From Candidatus Izemoplasma sp. (GTDB lineage: Bacteria; Bacillota_I; Bacilli_A; Izemoplasmatales; Izemoplasmataceae): a stretch of 64,000 bases of DNA. Below the pieces are notes generated by a model. It searched no databases. It saw nothing but the letters and a program-made list of their open reading frames with translations, and had not been told where the DNA came from. A program made the translations under genes and the position numbers. The stretch is taken from NCBI GenBank assembly GCA_007132465.1, contig SLOP01000024.1, positions 21,900 to 85,899 on the forward strand, read 5' to 3'. Shown in pieces: positions 20,782 through 29,037 of this stretch (positions within the stretch are counted from its first letter, which is position 1; each line of letters begins with the position of its first letter).

Positions 20782-21246
20782 ATGATTGCTTTGGAGAAAA
20801 CCGCGTCGAAACACGAGGTTCTCAACACGCTTTATCAAGGCAAAACCAGCCCCGAAGATGCGTTGAAGACGCTTGAGAACCCGGCCGCCTTCAAAGGGTT
20901 CAAAAAAGCCCGTTTCATTCGTATTAAGATGAAACTGCCCAACGAATCAACACGGTTGAACTTGTTTTTGCGTTCGCTTTTTGCCTTCCCGATTCCCATC
21001 GGCATGGCCCGTTTCTTCTTGAACATTGCCGGGAAGCATGCGCCCCAGGCCGTTCAAAAAACCACCAAACACCTTGATCACATCGACGAAGCGAAGCGCG
21101 ACGATGTCAAAGCGAAAATTCGGTCCTCAAGCGAAGAGCTCGAAACCATTGATTTTCAAGAAATCGGCCGTTACTTACGGTACGCTCGCGGCACACGCAT
21201 CAAGATTGAGAGCACCGACGCCATCATCACCATTACGATACGATAA
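20782..21246 (+). CDS. Small protein with N-terminal SHOCT-like motif
   Basis: A 154-residue protein of unknown function. Residues 12-31 (LNTLYQGKTSPEDALKTLE) form a short-helix SHOCT-like motif also present in the next two genes. The rest, KARFIRIKMKL ... RIKIESTDAIITITIR, appears distantly related to the third gene of the cassette. A hydrophobic stretch (NLFLRSLFAFPIPIGMARFF) is borderline for a membrane segment. The ribosome site is GAGGTGA. It leads the operon behind a strong promoter. Confidence 0.8.
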   Translation: MIALEKTASKHEVLNTLYQGKTSPEDALKTLENPAAFKGFKKARFIRIKMKLPNESTRLNLFLRSLFAFPIPIGMARFFLNIAGKHAPQAVQKTTKHLDHIDEAKRDDVKAKIRSSSEELETIDFQEIGRYLRYARGTRIKIESTDAIITITIR

Positions 21247-21258
21247 AGGAGTGTTTTT

Positions 21259-21621
21259 ATGCAAAAACATGTCATCGGCGAATGCCCCATCTGCAAGCAC
21301 GATCTATTTGTAACAAAACTGGAATGCACACACTGTCATACAGAAATCAGTGGGCAGTTCCAGCTATCGAAGTTCAACTACTTGTCAAAAGAACACTTGT
21401 ATTTCATTGAGTTGTTCATCAAAAACAAAGGCAGCATCAAACAACTCGAAAAAGAACTTAAGGTCTCTTACCCAACGGTCAAGAAAATGCTTGACGAGGT
21501 CATCATCCACCTCGGCTACACCGTACAAGATGACGAAGACCAAGCCAAAAAAGATGAAATCCTTCAAAAGCTCTCGGACGGCGAAATCACCTCCGAAGAA
21601 GCGTTGAAAATGTTGAAATAG
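21259..21621 (+). CDS. DUF2089-like zinc-ribbon/HTH protein
   Basis: A 120-residue probable DNA-binding regulator. A zinc ribbon (CPICKHDL ... CTHCHTEI, residues 9-30) is followed by a helix-turn-helix-like segment (GSIKQLEKELKVSYPTVKKM, about 58-77) and a C-terminal SHOCT-like motif (LQKLSDGEITSEEALKMLK). This order fits the DUF2089 family. It lies 12 bp after the first cassette gene with AAAGGAG before the ATG. An autoregulatory role for the cassette is inferred from context only. Confidence 0.85.
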   Translation: MQKHVIGECPICKHDLFVTKLECTHCHTEISGQFQLSKFNYLSKEHLYFIELFIKNKGSIKQLEKELKVSYPTVKKMLDEVIIHLGYTVQDDEDQAKKDEILQKLSDGEITSEEALKMLK

Positions 21622-21633
21622 CGAGGTGTTATC

Positions 21634-22011
21634 ATGAGCCAAGAAAAACTGAAGATTTTGGAAATGATCCAACAAAAACAAATCACGCCTCAAGAAGGCG
21701 CTGAACTGCTCGGTGCCATCGATAAGAGCAAAGGTGAACCCGTGGCGAAAAAACAAGCCTTTAAGATGTTTAAGATACGTATCTTGAGTCACGACGGCGA
21801 CAAAGTTAACGTGCAGATTCCGCTGGAGTTTGCGAAGGTTGCGCTAAAAAGCGGCGGAAAGCGCGGTTTCATGAAGTTCGACAAGATGCAAGACATGGAC
21901 GTAGACCTTGATTTTGACGCCATTCTCGATGCGGTGGAACAAGGCACCGATGGAAAAATCGTCGACATCGAATCTGGCGACGGTGACAAAGTCGAAATCA
22001 CAATCGAATAA
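21634..22011 (+). CDS. SHOCT-like domain protein (YvlB/LiaX N-terminal type)
   Basis: A 125-residue protein. The N-terminal motif LEMIQQKQITPQEGAELL matches the SHOCT-like helix pair of its neighbours. The remainder has the pattern known from YvlB/LiaX-type proteins: FKIRILSHDGDKVNVQIPLE, then LDFDAILDAVEQGTDGKIVD and GDKVEITIE. Such proteins often go with envelope-stress systems, but no LiaRS or PspC homologue is visible here. It is followed by the MFS gene after only 2 bp. Confidence 0.85.
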   Translation: MSQEKLKILEMIQQKQITPQEGAELLGAIDKSKGEPVAKKQAFKMFKIRILSHDGDKVNVQIPLEFAKVALKSGGKRGFMKFDKMQDMDVDLDFDAILDAVEQGTDGKIVDIESGDGDKVEITIE

Positions 22012-22013
22012 TC

Positions 22014-23273
22014 ATGGTTGCCCTCGTAAGGAACAAAAACTTCTCACTGCTTTTTATCGGCAGTTTCGTCTCACACATCGGCACAGCGTTTTACAATTTC
22101 GCCGTCGGCTGGTTCATCCTCGAGCTGACCGCATCGCCGTTGATTGCCGGGTTATACATCGCCACCGGTGCGATTGTGCAAGTCTTAATGACGCCAATTG
22201 CCGGCGTGTTTGTCGATCGACTTCACAAGGTCCGCATTTTGTATGTCACCGACTTTATCCGCGGGATGACCGTGCTCTTAGGTGGTGGGGTCATCGTCTT
22301 GTTGTCGAGCACGTTCATCATTCCACTGCTCTTTGTCATCACCATCGTGCTCGCCCTAAACAACGCCTTCTTCTATCCTGCCGTCGCGGCCATTCGTCCT
22401 GACATTGTCCATCGTGATCGACTCAATCAAGCCAACGCGCTGTTCAGTTTTATCAACAGCGTGCAAGCCATCATCGGCATCTTGCTCGCGGGCATTCTCT
22501 ATGCGTTTTTGGGCATTGAACTGATTTTTATCATCAACGGTTTGAGTTTCATTATCAGCGCCATCAGCGAGATGTTTATCAAAACCCCACATCCGAAGCG
22601 TTCGCTTGACAAGCACGCGGCGACGATTGTTACAGACTTGAAAGCAGGGTTTGCTTACATCATTCAAAAACAAGGTCTGATGACGTTCATGTTCGCTGTG
22701 CTCGCCATCAATTTTGCGGTCATGCCGATTTTTGCAAACGGCTTCCCTTACCTCTTTAACATCGTGCTTGAAAAAGAAGCGTATCACCTCTCAATCGCGC
22801 AAGCCACATTTTCTGCCGGGATGCTCGTGGGCGGACTGCTCGTGGGCGTGATCGGTGCCAAGCTGATCATCGCCAAAAGCATCCGGGCAGGATTGACGGC
22901 CACCGTCATCGGCATTGCCATCATCGGCTTTCTGATGATTGGCGTCTCACTTGACCGTCTCACCTACACCACGTTCTTGGTTTTGTTTCTCCCAACGCTG
23001 TTTTTGACAACCTTCGCCAACGTGTTTTTAAACGTGCCGTTTATGACCGGCTTAATGCGTGCGGTCGATGACGAGGTTCGCGGTCGCGTGCTCGCCATCA
23101 TGGAGACGCTATCTGGCGCGTTGATACCTATCGCCATTGCCTTGGCAGGCGTCGTGCTAGAATTTGGTTCAATCGGCGCGTTGGTCTCAGGCTCAATGGT
23201 CCTGATGCTCATCCCGTATTACATCATGATGTTCAGTCGACCTTCACGGGTGTTTCTAAACAGTTTAACCTAA
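22014..23273 (+). CDS. MFS transporter, efflux type
   Basis: A 419-residue major facilitator with about 12 transmembrane helices. It resembles the MFS_3 efflux group (macrolide/enterobactin-exporter type): NKNFSLLFIGSFVSHIGTAF at the start, GVFVDRLHKVRILYVTDF as the loop 2-3 motif, and AVDDEVRGRVLAIMET in the second half. Substrate unknown. No separate ribosome site is evident and the gap to the previous stop is 2 bp, so translation is probably coupled to the SHOCT gene. Last gene of the cassette. Confidence 0.9.
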   Translation: MVALVRNKNFSLLFIGSFVSHIGTAFYNFAVGWFILELTASPLIAGLYIATGAIVQVLMTPIAGVFVDRLHKVRILYVTDFIRGMTVLLGGGVIVLLSSTFIIPLLFVITIVLALNNAFFYPAVAAIRPDIVHRDRLNQANALFSFINSVQAIIGILLAGILYAFLGIELIFIINGLSFIISAISEMFIKTPHPKRSLDKHAATIVTDLKAGFAYIIQKQGLMTFMFAVLAINFAVMPIFANGFPYLFNIVLEKEAYHLSIAQATFSAGMLVGGLLVGVIGAKLIIAKSIRAGLTATVIGIAIIGFLMIGVSLDRLTYTTFLVLFLPTLFLTTFANVFLNVPFMTGLMRAVDDEVRGRVLAIMETLSGALIPIAIALAGVVLEFGSIGALVSGSMVLMLIPYYIMMFSRPSRVFLNSLT

Positions 23274-23280
23274 CGATATG

Positions 23281-23303
23281 CCGGGCGATAGCCCGGTTTT
23301 TCT
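23281..23303 (+). terminator. Terminator of the SHOCT-MFS cassette
   Basis: CCGGGC, a GATA loop, GCCCGG, then TTTTTCTTT. Confidence 0.85.
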
Positions 23304-23308
23304 TTGCG

Positions 23309-23333
23309 AAAAAAAAGCCCGCGCCACCGCGCG
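23309..23333 (-). terminator. Terminator after queA
   Basis: A short GC-only stem (23320-23324 with 23329-23333) followed on the minus strand by GGGC and eight T. Weaker stem than the others, but well placed. Confidence 0.6.
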
Positions 23334-23337
23334 AACT

Positions 23338-24369
23338 TCATAAACGGGTCAACAACATGGCGTCGCCAAAGGAGAAAAATCGGTAGTTTAACTCGATGGC
23401 ATGTCGATAGGCATCAAGGATGATCTCTTGGCTGGAAAACGCACTCACCAGCATCAAAAGCGTCGACTCGGGAAGATGAAAGTTCGTCAACAGCGCGTCG
23501 ACAACCTGAAAGGTGAATCCCGGGTAGATGAACAGGTTGCTGAAGCCGGCATCCGCCTGGATGTGTCCATGCTTGCGTGCCACGGTTTCAAGCGTACGCA
23601 TCGAGGTTGTTCCAACCGCCACAATGCGGCGCCTGGCTTGGATCGCTTGCCGAATAGTCGTCGCTGCGTCATCGTTCACGCGGTAAAACTCTTCGTGCAT
23701 CGTGTGATCTTCGACGTTCTCCACCGATACCGGCCTGAATGTTCCTAACCCGACATGCAACGTGATGCGCACCACCTCAACCCCCATGCTTTGAAGTGCC
23801 GCTAAGTAGGATTTGGTGAAATGCAGTCCCGCCGTCGGCGCGGCAGCGCTCCCGGGTTCATCGCGATACACCGTCTGATAGCGGTCTTTGTCGTCAAGTT
23901 TTTCTTTGATGTACGGAGGCAAGGGCATCTCTCCGAGGGCTTCAAGCACCTCGAGAAAGATCCCGTTGTACTGCATCTTCATGCGCCTCAATCCTTGATC
24001 GAGCACCTCGACGCATTCGGCGATGAGCTGGCCTTTTCCAAAGATAACGCGCGTCCCGCGGCGTACTTTCTTCGCGCGTTTCACCAGACATTCCCACGCA
24101 TCATCGGTCTCTTGACGCAACAACAGCACCTCAACGACACCGCCAGTATCTTCTTTCTGACCAATCAAGCGTGCCGGCAAGACGGCCGTGTCGTTAATGA
24201 CGAGCACGTCTCCCTTTCGCAGGTGATTTTTCAGCGCCGTAAACGTGGTGTCGATGCGCTCACCAGTGTCACGATCAACAACGAGCAATTTAGACGCCGT
24301 GCGATCTTTCAGCGGTGTCTGAGCGATTAGGCGTTCGGGGAGGTTATAACGAAAGCGTTTCACCTTCAT
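23338..24369 (-). CDS. queA: S-adenosylmethionine:tRNA ribosyltransferase-isomerase
   Basis: Transfers and isomerises the ribosyl part of SAM onto preQ1-tRNA to form epoxyqueuosine, downstream of Tgt. The 343 residues are the normal length. Motifs are [14 protein letters not shown] at the start, the [16 protein letters not shown] segment, [26 protein letters not shown] and [19 protein letters not shown]. Its ATG overlaps the ruvB stop by 4 bp, giving the ruvB-queA coupling common in Firmicutes. Confidence 0.97.
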   Translation of the reverse strand: MKVKRFRYNLPERLIAQTPLKDRTASKLLVVDRDTGERIDTTFTALKNHLRKGDVLVINDTAVLPARLIGQKEDTGGVVEVLLLRQETDDAWECLVKRAKKVRRGTRVIFGKGQLIAECVEVLDQGLRRMKMQYNGIFLEVLEALGEMPLPPYIKEKLDDKDRYQTVYRDEPGSAAAPTAGLHFTKSYLAALQSMGVEVVRITLHVGLGTFRPVSVENVEDHTMHEEFYRVNDDAATTIRQAIQARRRIVAVGTTSMRTLETVARKHGHIQADAGFSNLFIYPGFTFQVVDALLTNFHLPESTLLMLVSAFSSQEIILDAYRHAIELNYRFFSFGDAMLLTRL

Positions 24370-25373
24370 CCGAACAAGCCGCCTTGAAAGGGGATGTTCA
24401 TGTGCTTGTAGGCTTTTTCGGTCGCCACGCGTCCACGCGGTGTGCGCTGCACGAAACCAATTTTCAGCAAATACGGTTCATAGACGTCTTCCACCGTCGT
24501 CACCTCTTCACCAATCGACGTCGCCAAGCTTTCCACACCGACGGGCCCGCCTCCATAGTTTTCAATGAGCCCTCGTAAATAATCGTGGTCTTTTTGATCG
24601 AGGCCAAGTGCGTCGATGCCGAGTTTATCGAGCGCGGTTTTGGTGATGTTAGTATCGATTTTTCCCTCGTTAAGCACGTCGGCAAAATCGCGGATGCGTC
24701 GAAACAACCGGTTGGTGATGCGCGGGGTGCCTCGGCTTCGCCTTGCGATTTCTTTCAAGCTGTCTCCGGCCACGACCGCTTCGTATATTTTTGCGGTTCG
24801 AGCGGCGATTTTCTCAAGCGACGCTTGGTCGTAGTATTCCAACTTATGCACCACGCCAAAACGTTCCCGAAGCGGCGCCGTCAAATCGCCAAAACGCGTC
24901 GTCGCCCCGATTAACGTAAACGGCGGCAAGTCCACCCGAATCGATCGGCTGGTTTCATCCTTGCCGACGATAAGATCAATGACAAAGTCTTCCATCGCTG
25001 GATACAGCACCTCTTCAACAACGCGAGGCAGCCGATGTATTTCATCTATAAACAAGATATCGCCCGGTTCCAGGCTGGTGAGCAGCACGGCCAAATCCCC
25101 GCTTTTTTCAATGCTCGGTCCACTGGTAACCTTTATTTGCACACCGATTTCATTGGCGACGATGTTCGCAAGCGTCGTTTTACCAAGCCCTGGTGGCCCA
25201 TATAGCAGCACGTGATCCAGACTTTCACGTCGCCCCTTGGCGGCGCGGATAAAAATGTCCATCATTTCTTTGACGTGATCTTGCCCGATGTACTCCGCTA
25301 ACGTCCTGGGACGTAAGCTCAGGGGTTCGATGTCAGTGTCGTGTCGTTCGGCGGACACGAGTCGTTCGTCCAT
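24366..25373 (-). CDS. ruvB: Holliday junction branch migration ATPase RuvB
   Basis: AAA+ motor that drives Holliday-junction branch migration with RuvA. The 335 residues show [13 protein letters not shown], Walker [10 protein letters not shown] at about 59-67, Walker B DEIHRL near 110, sensor GATTRFGDL and the winged-helix end [16 protein letters not shown] 25373 follows GAGGTG with 6-nt spacing; the longest frame to 25448 would start upstream of the promoter. ruvA, usually just upstream, is not in this window. Confidence 0.97.
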   Translation of the reverse strand: MDERLVSAERHDTDIEPLSLRPRTLAEYIGQDHVKEMMDIFIRAAKGRRESLDHVLLYGPPGLGKTTLANIVANEIGVQIKVTSGPSIEKSGDLAVLLTSLEPGDILFIDEIHRLPRVVEEVLYPAMEDFVIDLIVGKDETSRSIRVDLPPFTLIGATTRFGDLTAPLRERFGVVHKLEYYDQASLEKIAARTAKIYEAVVAGDSLKEIARRSRGTPRITNRLFRRIRDFADVLNEGKIDTNITKTALDKLGIDALGLDQKDHDYLRGLIENYGGGPVGVESLATSIGEEVTTVEDVYEPYLLKIGFVQRTPRGRVATEKAYKHMNIPFQGGLFG

Positions 25374-25392
25374 GGCCATCACCTCAGTAAAA

Positions 25393-25421
25393 ATTATACA
25401 CCAAACCGGCAACATTACCAA
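25393..25421 (-). promoter_or_regulatory. Promoter of ruvB-queA
   Basis: On the minus strand, -35 TTGGTA (25421-25416), a 17-bp spacer and -10 TATAAT (25398-25393). Confidence 0.75.
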
Positions 25422-25448
25422 CGAAAGCCCGCAAAAGGATAAACGCAA

Positions 25449-25477
25449 TTGTCACTTACGCCTTTCTATGTTAAAAT
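25449..25477 (+). promoter_or_regulatory. Promoter of the giant coiled-coil operon
   Basis: -35 TTGTCA (25449-25454), a 17-bp spacer and -10 TAAAAT (25472-25477). It rules out the nominal frame start at 25449. Confidence 0.75.
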
Positions 25478-25517
25478 AAGGGCAACATTTATGCCACAGC
25501 CGGAGGAGGTCAGCACG

Positions 25518-28500
25518 GTGAAAAATCCATTCGCCAACGACGCAGGCACAACCACGCGTTACGACATCGAAAAAAAATACAACCGGCACATCAAGCGCGA
25601 CTACCAAGCCCTATCTGACATCAACAAACGTTTCGACGCGCTGACCAAGGACTCCGAAGCTGCCTACGAACAAAAAGAGCGCGCTTTTACCAAAGAAAAA
25701 GTGCGCCTTGAAAAACAACACCAAGAAACCATTGACGCTCTCAAACGCACGCAAGCCAATGACATTGCGACGATTGAAAAAACAATTGCCGGACTGAAAG
25801 CCACCATACGCACCGACATCGAAGCGTTTAAACTCGATCACAAAAAATCAGCAATGTTAATTGAAGACGATATCGAAGCGCTTGAAAACGAGCGAAAAGT
25901 CAAGGTTAAGGAAATTGAAAAACGCCACCTTGAAGCGATTAAGACCTACGAAGATAAACTTAACAAGTTCAAGCTAAACCTTAAGAAAAATCTCAAACGC
26001 ATGGCCGATTGCGTCGATGAAGAAATCGACGCCCTTTCACGTGTTGTCAACGATGAGAACGCCGTCTCACAAGCTCAATACGACGCCCTCCAAGAAGACC
26101 TTAAGGCCCATCGTGAAGCGCTTGAAAAAAGCTTGCATGACGAAAAGCAGGCCGCCGGTCACCACATGAAAGCCGTCATCAACGCCACCAATGCGTTTCG
26201 TCGACGCTTCAACCAACGCCTCAAAGACATCGATGCACAGATTACCAATGAGCGCACCGCCATGGAAGCACCGTTTGTTGAGTGTCAAACAACGCTCCAA
26301 ACTTTACTAGAGGACACCAAGGCCTACCTCAACCGAATCAAAGAGGCACTTAAACTCGACTTCGATTTCGAGAAAACCCGTCTCGAAAACGCCATCAAGG
26401 CTGCACCACAATCCGGACTCACCAAAGAAGACATTCGCGACCTTAATCAACGGCTAAAATTAGCCGAAATGCGAAAATCAGCCCTTGAGACCCAAGCGTC
26501 CACGGTCATTGAATTGATTGGTCGCCACGCCAAGGCCGCCGACAAAGCCATCACCAGTTCTCTAAGCACCGTCGGCCACGCCTTTGACGCCTTCAGCGAA
26601 GGCCTCAAAGCTAACCACAACCGCATTAAGGCCATCTTCGCCGTCGTCGAAGACCACGTCGAACAAACCGAAGCCAAAGCGGCACGAACCACCGAAGCGT
26701 TGCATCCCCAAGCCACTTTCAAAACGTTAAACGCCTTTGTTGAGCGCTGCTTTGTGGCGCTCAACGAGCACGAAAAAAACCGTGCGGCCCTACACATCGA
26801 CGCCATCAAAAAACTCGAACAGGTTCACCGTCAAATCGATGACATCGAGGGATTTCTTGACAGTTTGGACGCACGCAAAAAAATCAAAATCAATAATCAA
26901 AAACTTCACGTCGAACAAGAAGACGCCGCGTTGCGTTATGACATGCGCATCGCCAAGTTGCGCTTTGATCTTGACAAGCTAACGTGCGAACACGAGGCGC
27001 GCATAAAAAAACATCAACACCTGAGCCACATCAAAGTGCTCCGTGAACAAGAGCGCCTCAATAATACTAAGGCTGAGCACGACCATGCCATCACCATCAG
27101 ACAAATCGAACTTACCCGCTCGGTATCACACGCCGTCCACCAACTCCGAAAGACTCATGTCGAACGTGACATTGCGTTACTTGAAACCCGACGCGACATT
27201 GAAAAAGAGAAACATCGCGTCGAGACGTCGATTGAAAAACACGCCATCAACCGCGAGTTCGACATGGAGATTAATGAACTCGTCGGCGAAACACGTGAAA
27301 CCATCACCAAACTCGACTACGAGATCGACGCCATCGAACAAACCTTGCAGTTGGCCCATGAAAAACGCAAAAAACGACGCGACATTGAACGCGACAACCA
27401 TGACAAAGCGAAACGCACCTTGGTTCGCACCTTCGAACGCGACCAGCAAACATTGAAAGACGACATCGCAGACGCCAAGCGTCGTCGTGATGATCGCCTC
27501 GCCTTTATCGACCGCGCCCTAGAACGAGAAACCGAGGCCGCCCTCAAAAACATTCGAGGAATGCACGACACCATCAACCATGAACGCGCCCTTATAAAGC
27601 CCCACTTCGAACCACTACGGCACATGCTTAAAGCGTATGAACACACCATGAATGACCCTGAATCCAGCTTGAAATCTTTGCTCGTGCTGGTCTCTAGACC
27701 ATTTACCAAACAGCTTGAAACCTGGCTTGAGCATGCTTATGAACGCGTCTTTGAAGCCACGCGATTTCAACACGACGTCGTGCTTAAACGCAAACTTGAA
27801 GGCATCGACGACAACAAAAAACAACAAGCCATTCGCGATAAAGCCCATCAAGAACACGATCGTCAAATACAGAAAATCACGAAACAAAAAGAGCACGTGC
27901 TTGAAGCCTTCTTACGTCGCCTTGAAGAGGCGAAGAAAAAGATTAGCAGCGATCAAAAAACCACCATCCGCATCATCAAAGACCGTCTCGCCCCAGCCTA
28001 TCAATTCATCCATGAGAACGTTGAGGCCGAACACCGAAGCCTCGATGAAGCCATCGTCGCCATTTACGAAAGTTTGATTGTTGCCGATCGTGCGCTCCTC
28101 GAGCGCGCTCGAGAAAACCATAAAAAGGCGCGCGCGCAAACCACCGCCAAGTTCGACGCGGAAATCCGTCCGCTCGAAGTCGCCCTTGAAGAAAACCAAG
28201 CCACTCACCAAGCCGCCCTTGAGGAACATCACGCCACCTTTGAGGCGAAACTGGCCGAACGCACCACCACCGTCGATAAGCAAATCAACGCCCTAAAAAC
28301 GGAAAGCGAGCGCCTAAACACTTCCAAGCAGCATCAAGAAAAGCGAACCCTTGAAGCCATCGATCGGCTCAATGCTGAACGCGATCAAGCGCTGGCTGAA
28401 ATTGACCAACAACACCGACGCGTCCAAGCAGAGCGCGAGAAGCAAACCACGCAGAAACTTGACAAGCTTAAAAGTCGGCTTGACGATGCCGGACAAATCC

Positions 28501-29021
28501 TCGACTACGAGCAAAAAGCACACCAAAGCAAACTCGATGCGGCCGACAACCTCCGTCAAGAGACGCTTGATCGCAATGCCCAAACCACCGAAAGCCGTAT
28601 TCTTGAAGAACGCGAAGCCATCGAAGCCATTGAAGGCGCGACCAAACAACAGCTCGATGTGCTGAACGCGAAGCTAAAAGAAACCAACGATGCGCACGAA
28701 GCACAAATGCTCTCAGGCGCACAGCGCTTAGAAGAGAGCCTCGATGAAGCCGCTCGAAGCATCGACCGTGACGCTCGAGTGCAACGCGAAAAACTCACCA
28801 CCTTAATCGCCGATGTGCACGCGCATCGCGATGCGCTCAGACACGCCGAAACCAACAACTTCAAGAAACTGAAACAAGCCTTGGTCGACGCCACCGACAT
28901 CTTGCGTGACACCTTCCATATCGAAGCCACGGCACCGGCTAAAGCACTCACCGCCTTACAAGATGATTTTATTGACCGCCTCGTTCGCGAGACAGCCCGC
29001 ACCATCGCCGAACGCGACTGA
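25518..29021 (+). CDS. Giant coiled-coil protein 1, unknown function
   Basis: A 1167-residue, highly charged, almost entirely alpha-helical protein. Lys, Glu, Arg, Asp and Gln dominate with regular Leu/Ile/Ala spacing, as in long coiled coils. I see no Walker A/B, signature or hinge, so it is not an SMC/Rad50 ATPase, and no signal peptide or transmembrane helix. Two less charged islands may be globular or breaks: around residues 345-420 (LSTVGHAFDAFSEGLKA) and 720-760 (LLVLVSRPFTKQLETWLEHA). GTG 25518 was chosen because GGAGGAGG lies 8 nt upstream; ATG 25491 is almost at the inferred transcript start. The partner gene follows after 16 bp. A structural or cytoskeletal role is inferred from architecture only. 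Confidence 0.85.
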   Translation: MKNPFANDAGTTTRYDIEKKYNRHIKRDYQALSDINKRFDALTKDSEAAYEQKERAFTKEKVRLEKQHQETIDALKRTQANDIATIEKTIAGLKATIRTDIEAFKLDHKKSAMLIEDDIEALENERKVKVKEIEKRHLEAIKTYEDKLNKFKLNLKKNLKRMADCVDEEIDALSRVVNDENAVSQAQYDALQEDLKAHREALEKSLHDEKQAAGHHMKAVINATNAFRRRFNQRLKDIDAQITNERTAMEAPFVECQTTLQTLLEDTKAYLNRIKEALKLDFDFEKTRLENAIKAAPQSGLTKEDIRDLNQRLKLAEMRKSALETQASTVIELIGRHAKAADKAITSSLSTVGHAFDAFSEGLKANHNRIKAIFAVVEDHVEQTEAKAARTTEALHPQATFKTLNAFVERCFVALNEHEKNRAALHIDAIKKLEQVHRQIDDIEGFLDSLDARKKIKINNQKLHVEQEDAALRYDMRIAKLRFDLDKLTCEHEARIKKHQHLSHIKVLREQERLNNTKAEHDHAITIRQIELTRSVSHAVHQLRKTHVERDIALLETRRDIEKEKHRVETSIEKHAINREFDMEINELVGETRETITKLDYEIDAIEQTLQLAHEKRKKRRDIERDNHDKAKRTLVRTFERDQQTLKDDIADAKRRRDDRLAFIDRALERETEAALKNIRGMHDTINHERALIKPHFEPLRHMLKAYEHTMNDPESSLKSLLVLVSRPFTKQLETWLEHAYERVFEATRFQHDVVLKRKLEGIDDNKKQQAIRDKAHQEHDRQIQKITKQKEHVLEAFLRRLEEAKKKISSDQKTTIRIIKDRLAPAYQFIHENVEAEHRSLDEAIVAIYESLIVADRALLERARENHKKARAQTTAKFDAEIRPLEVALEENQATHQAALEEHHATFEAKLAERTTTVDKQINALKTESERLNTSKQHQEKRTLEAIDRLNAERDQALAEIDQQHRRVQAEREKQTTQKLDKLKSRLDDAGQILDYEQKAHQSKLDAADNLRQETLDRNAQTTESRILEEREAIEAIEGATKQQLDVLNAKLKETNDAHEAQMLSGAQRLEESLDEAARSIDRDARVQREKLTTLIADVHAHRDALRHAETNNFKKLKQALVDATDILRDTFHIEATAPAKALTALQDDFIDRLVRETARTIAERD

Positions 29022-29037
29022 GAAAGGATGACCCCGG

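Noticed and set aside
25449..25517. Upstream start for the first giant coiled-coil protein
   Set aside because: It coincides with the -35 box; even ATG 25491 is only a few bases from the predicted transcript start and lacks a ribosome site.
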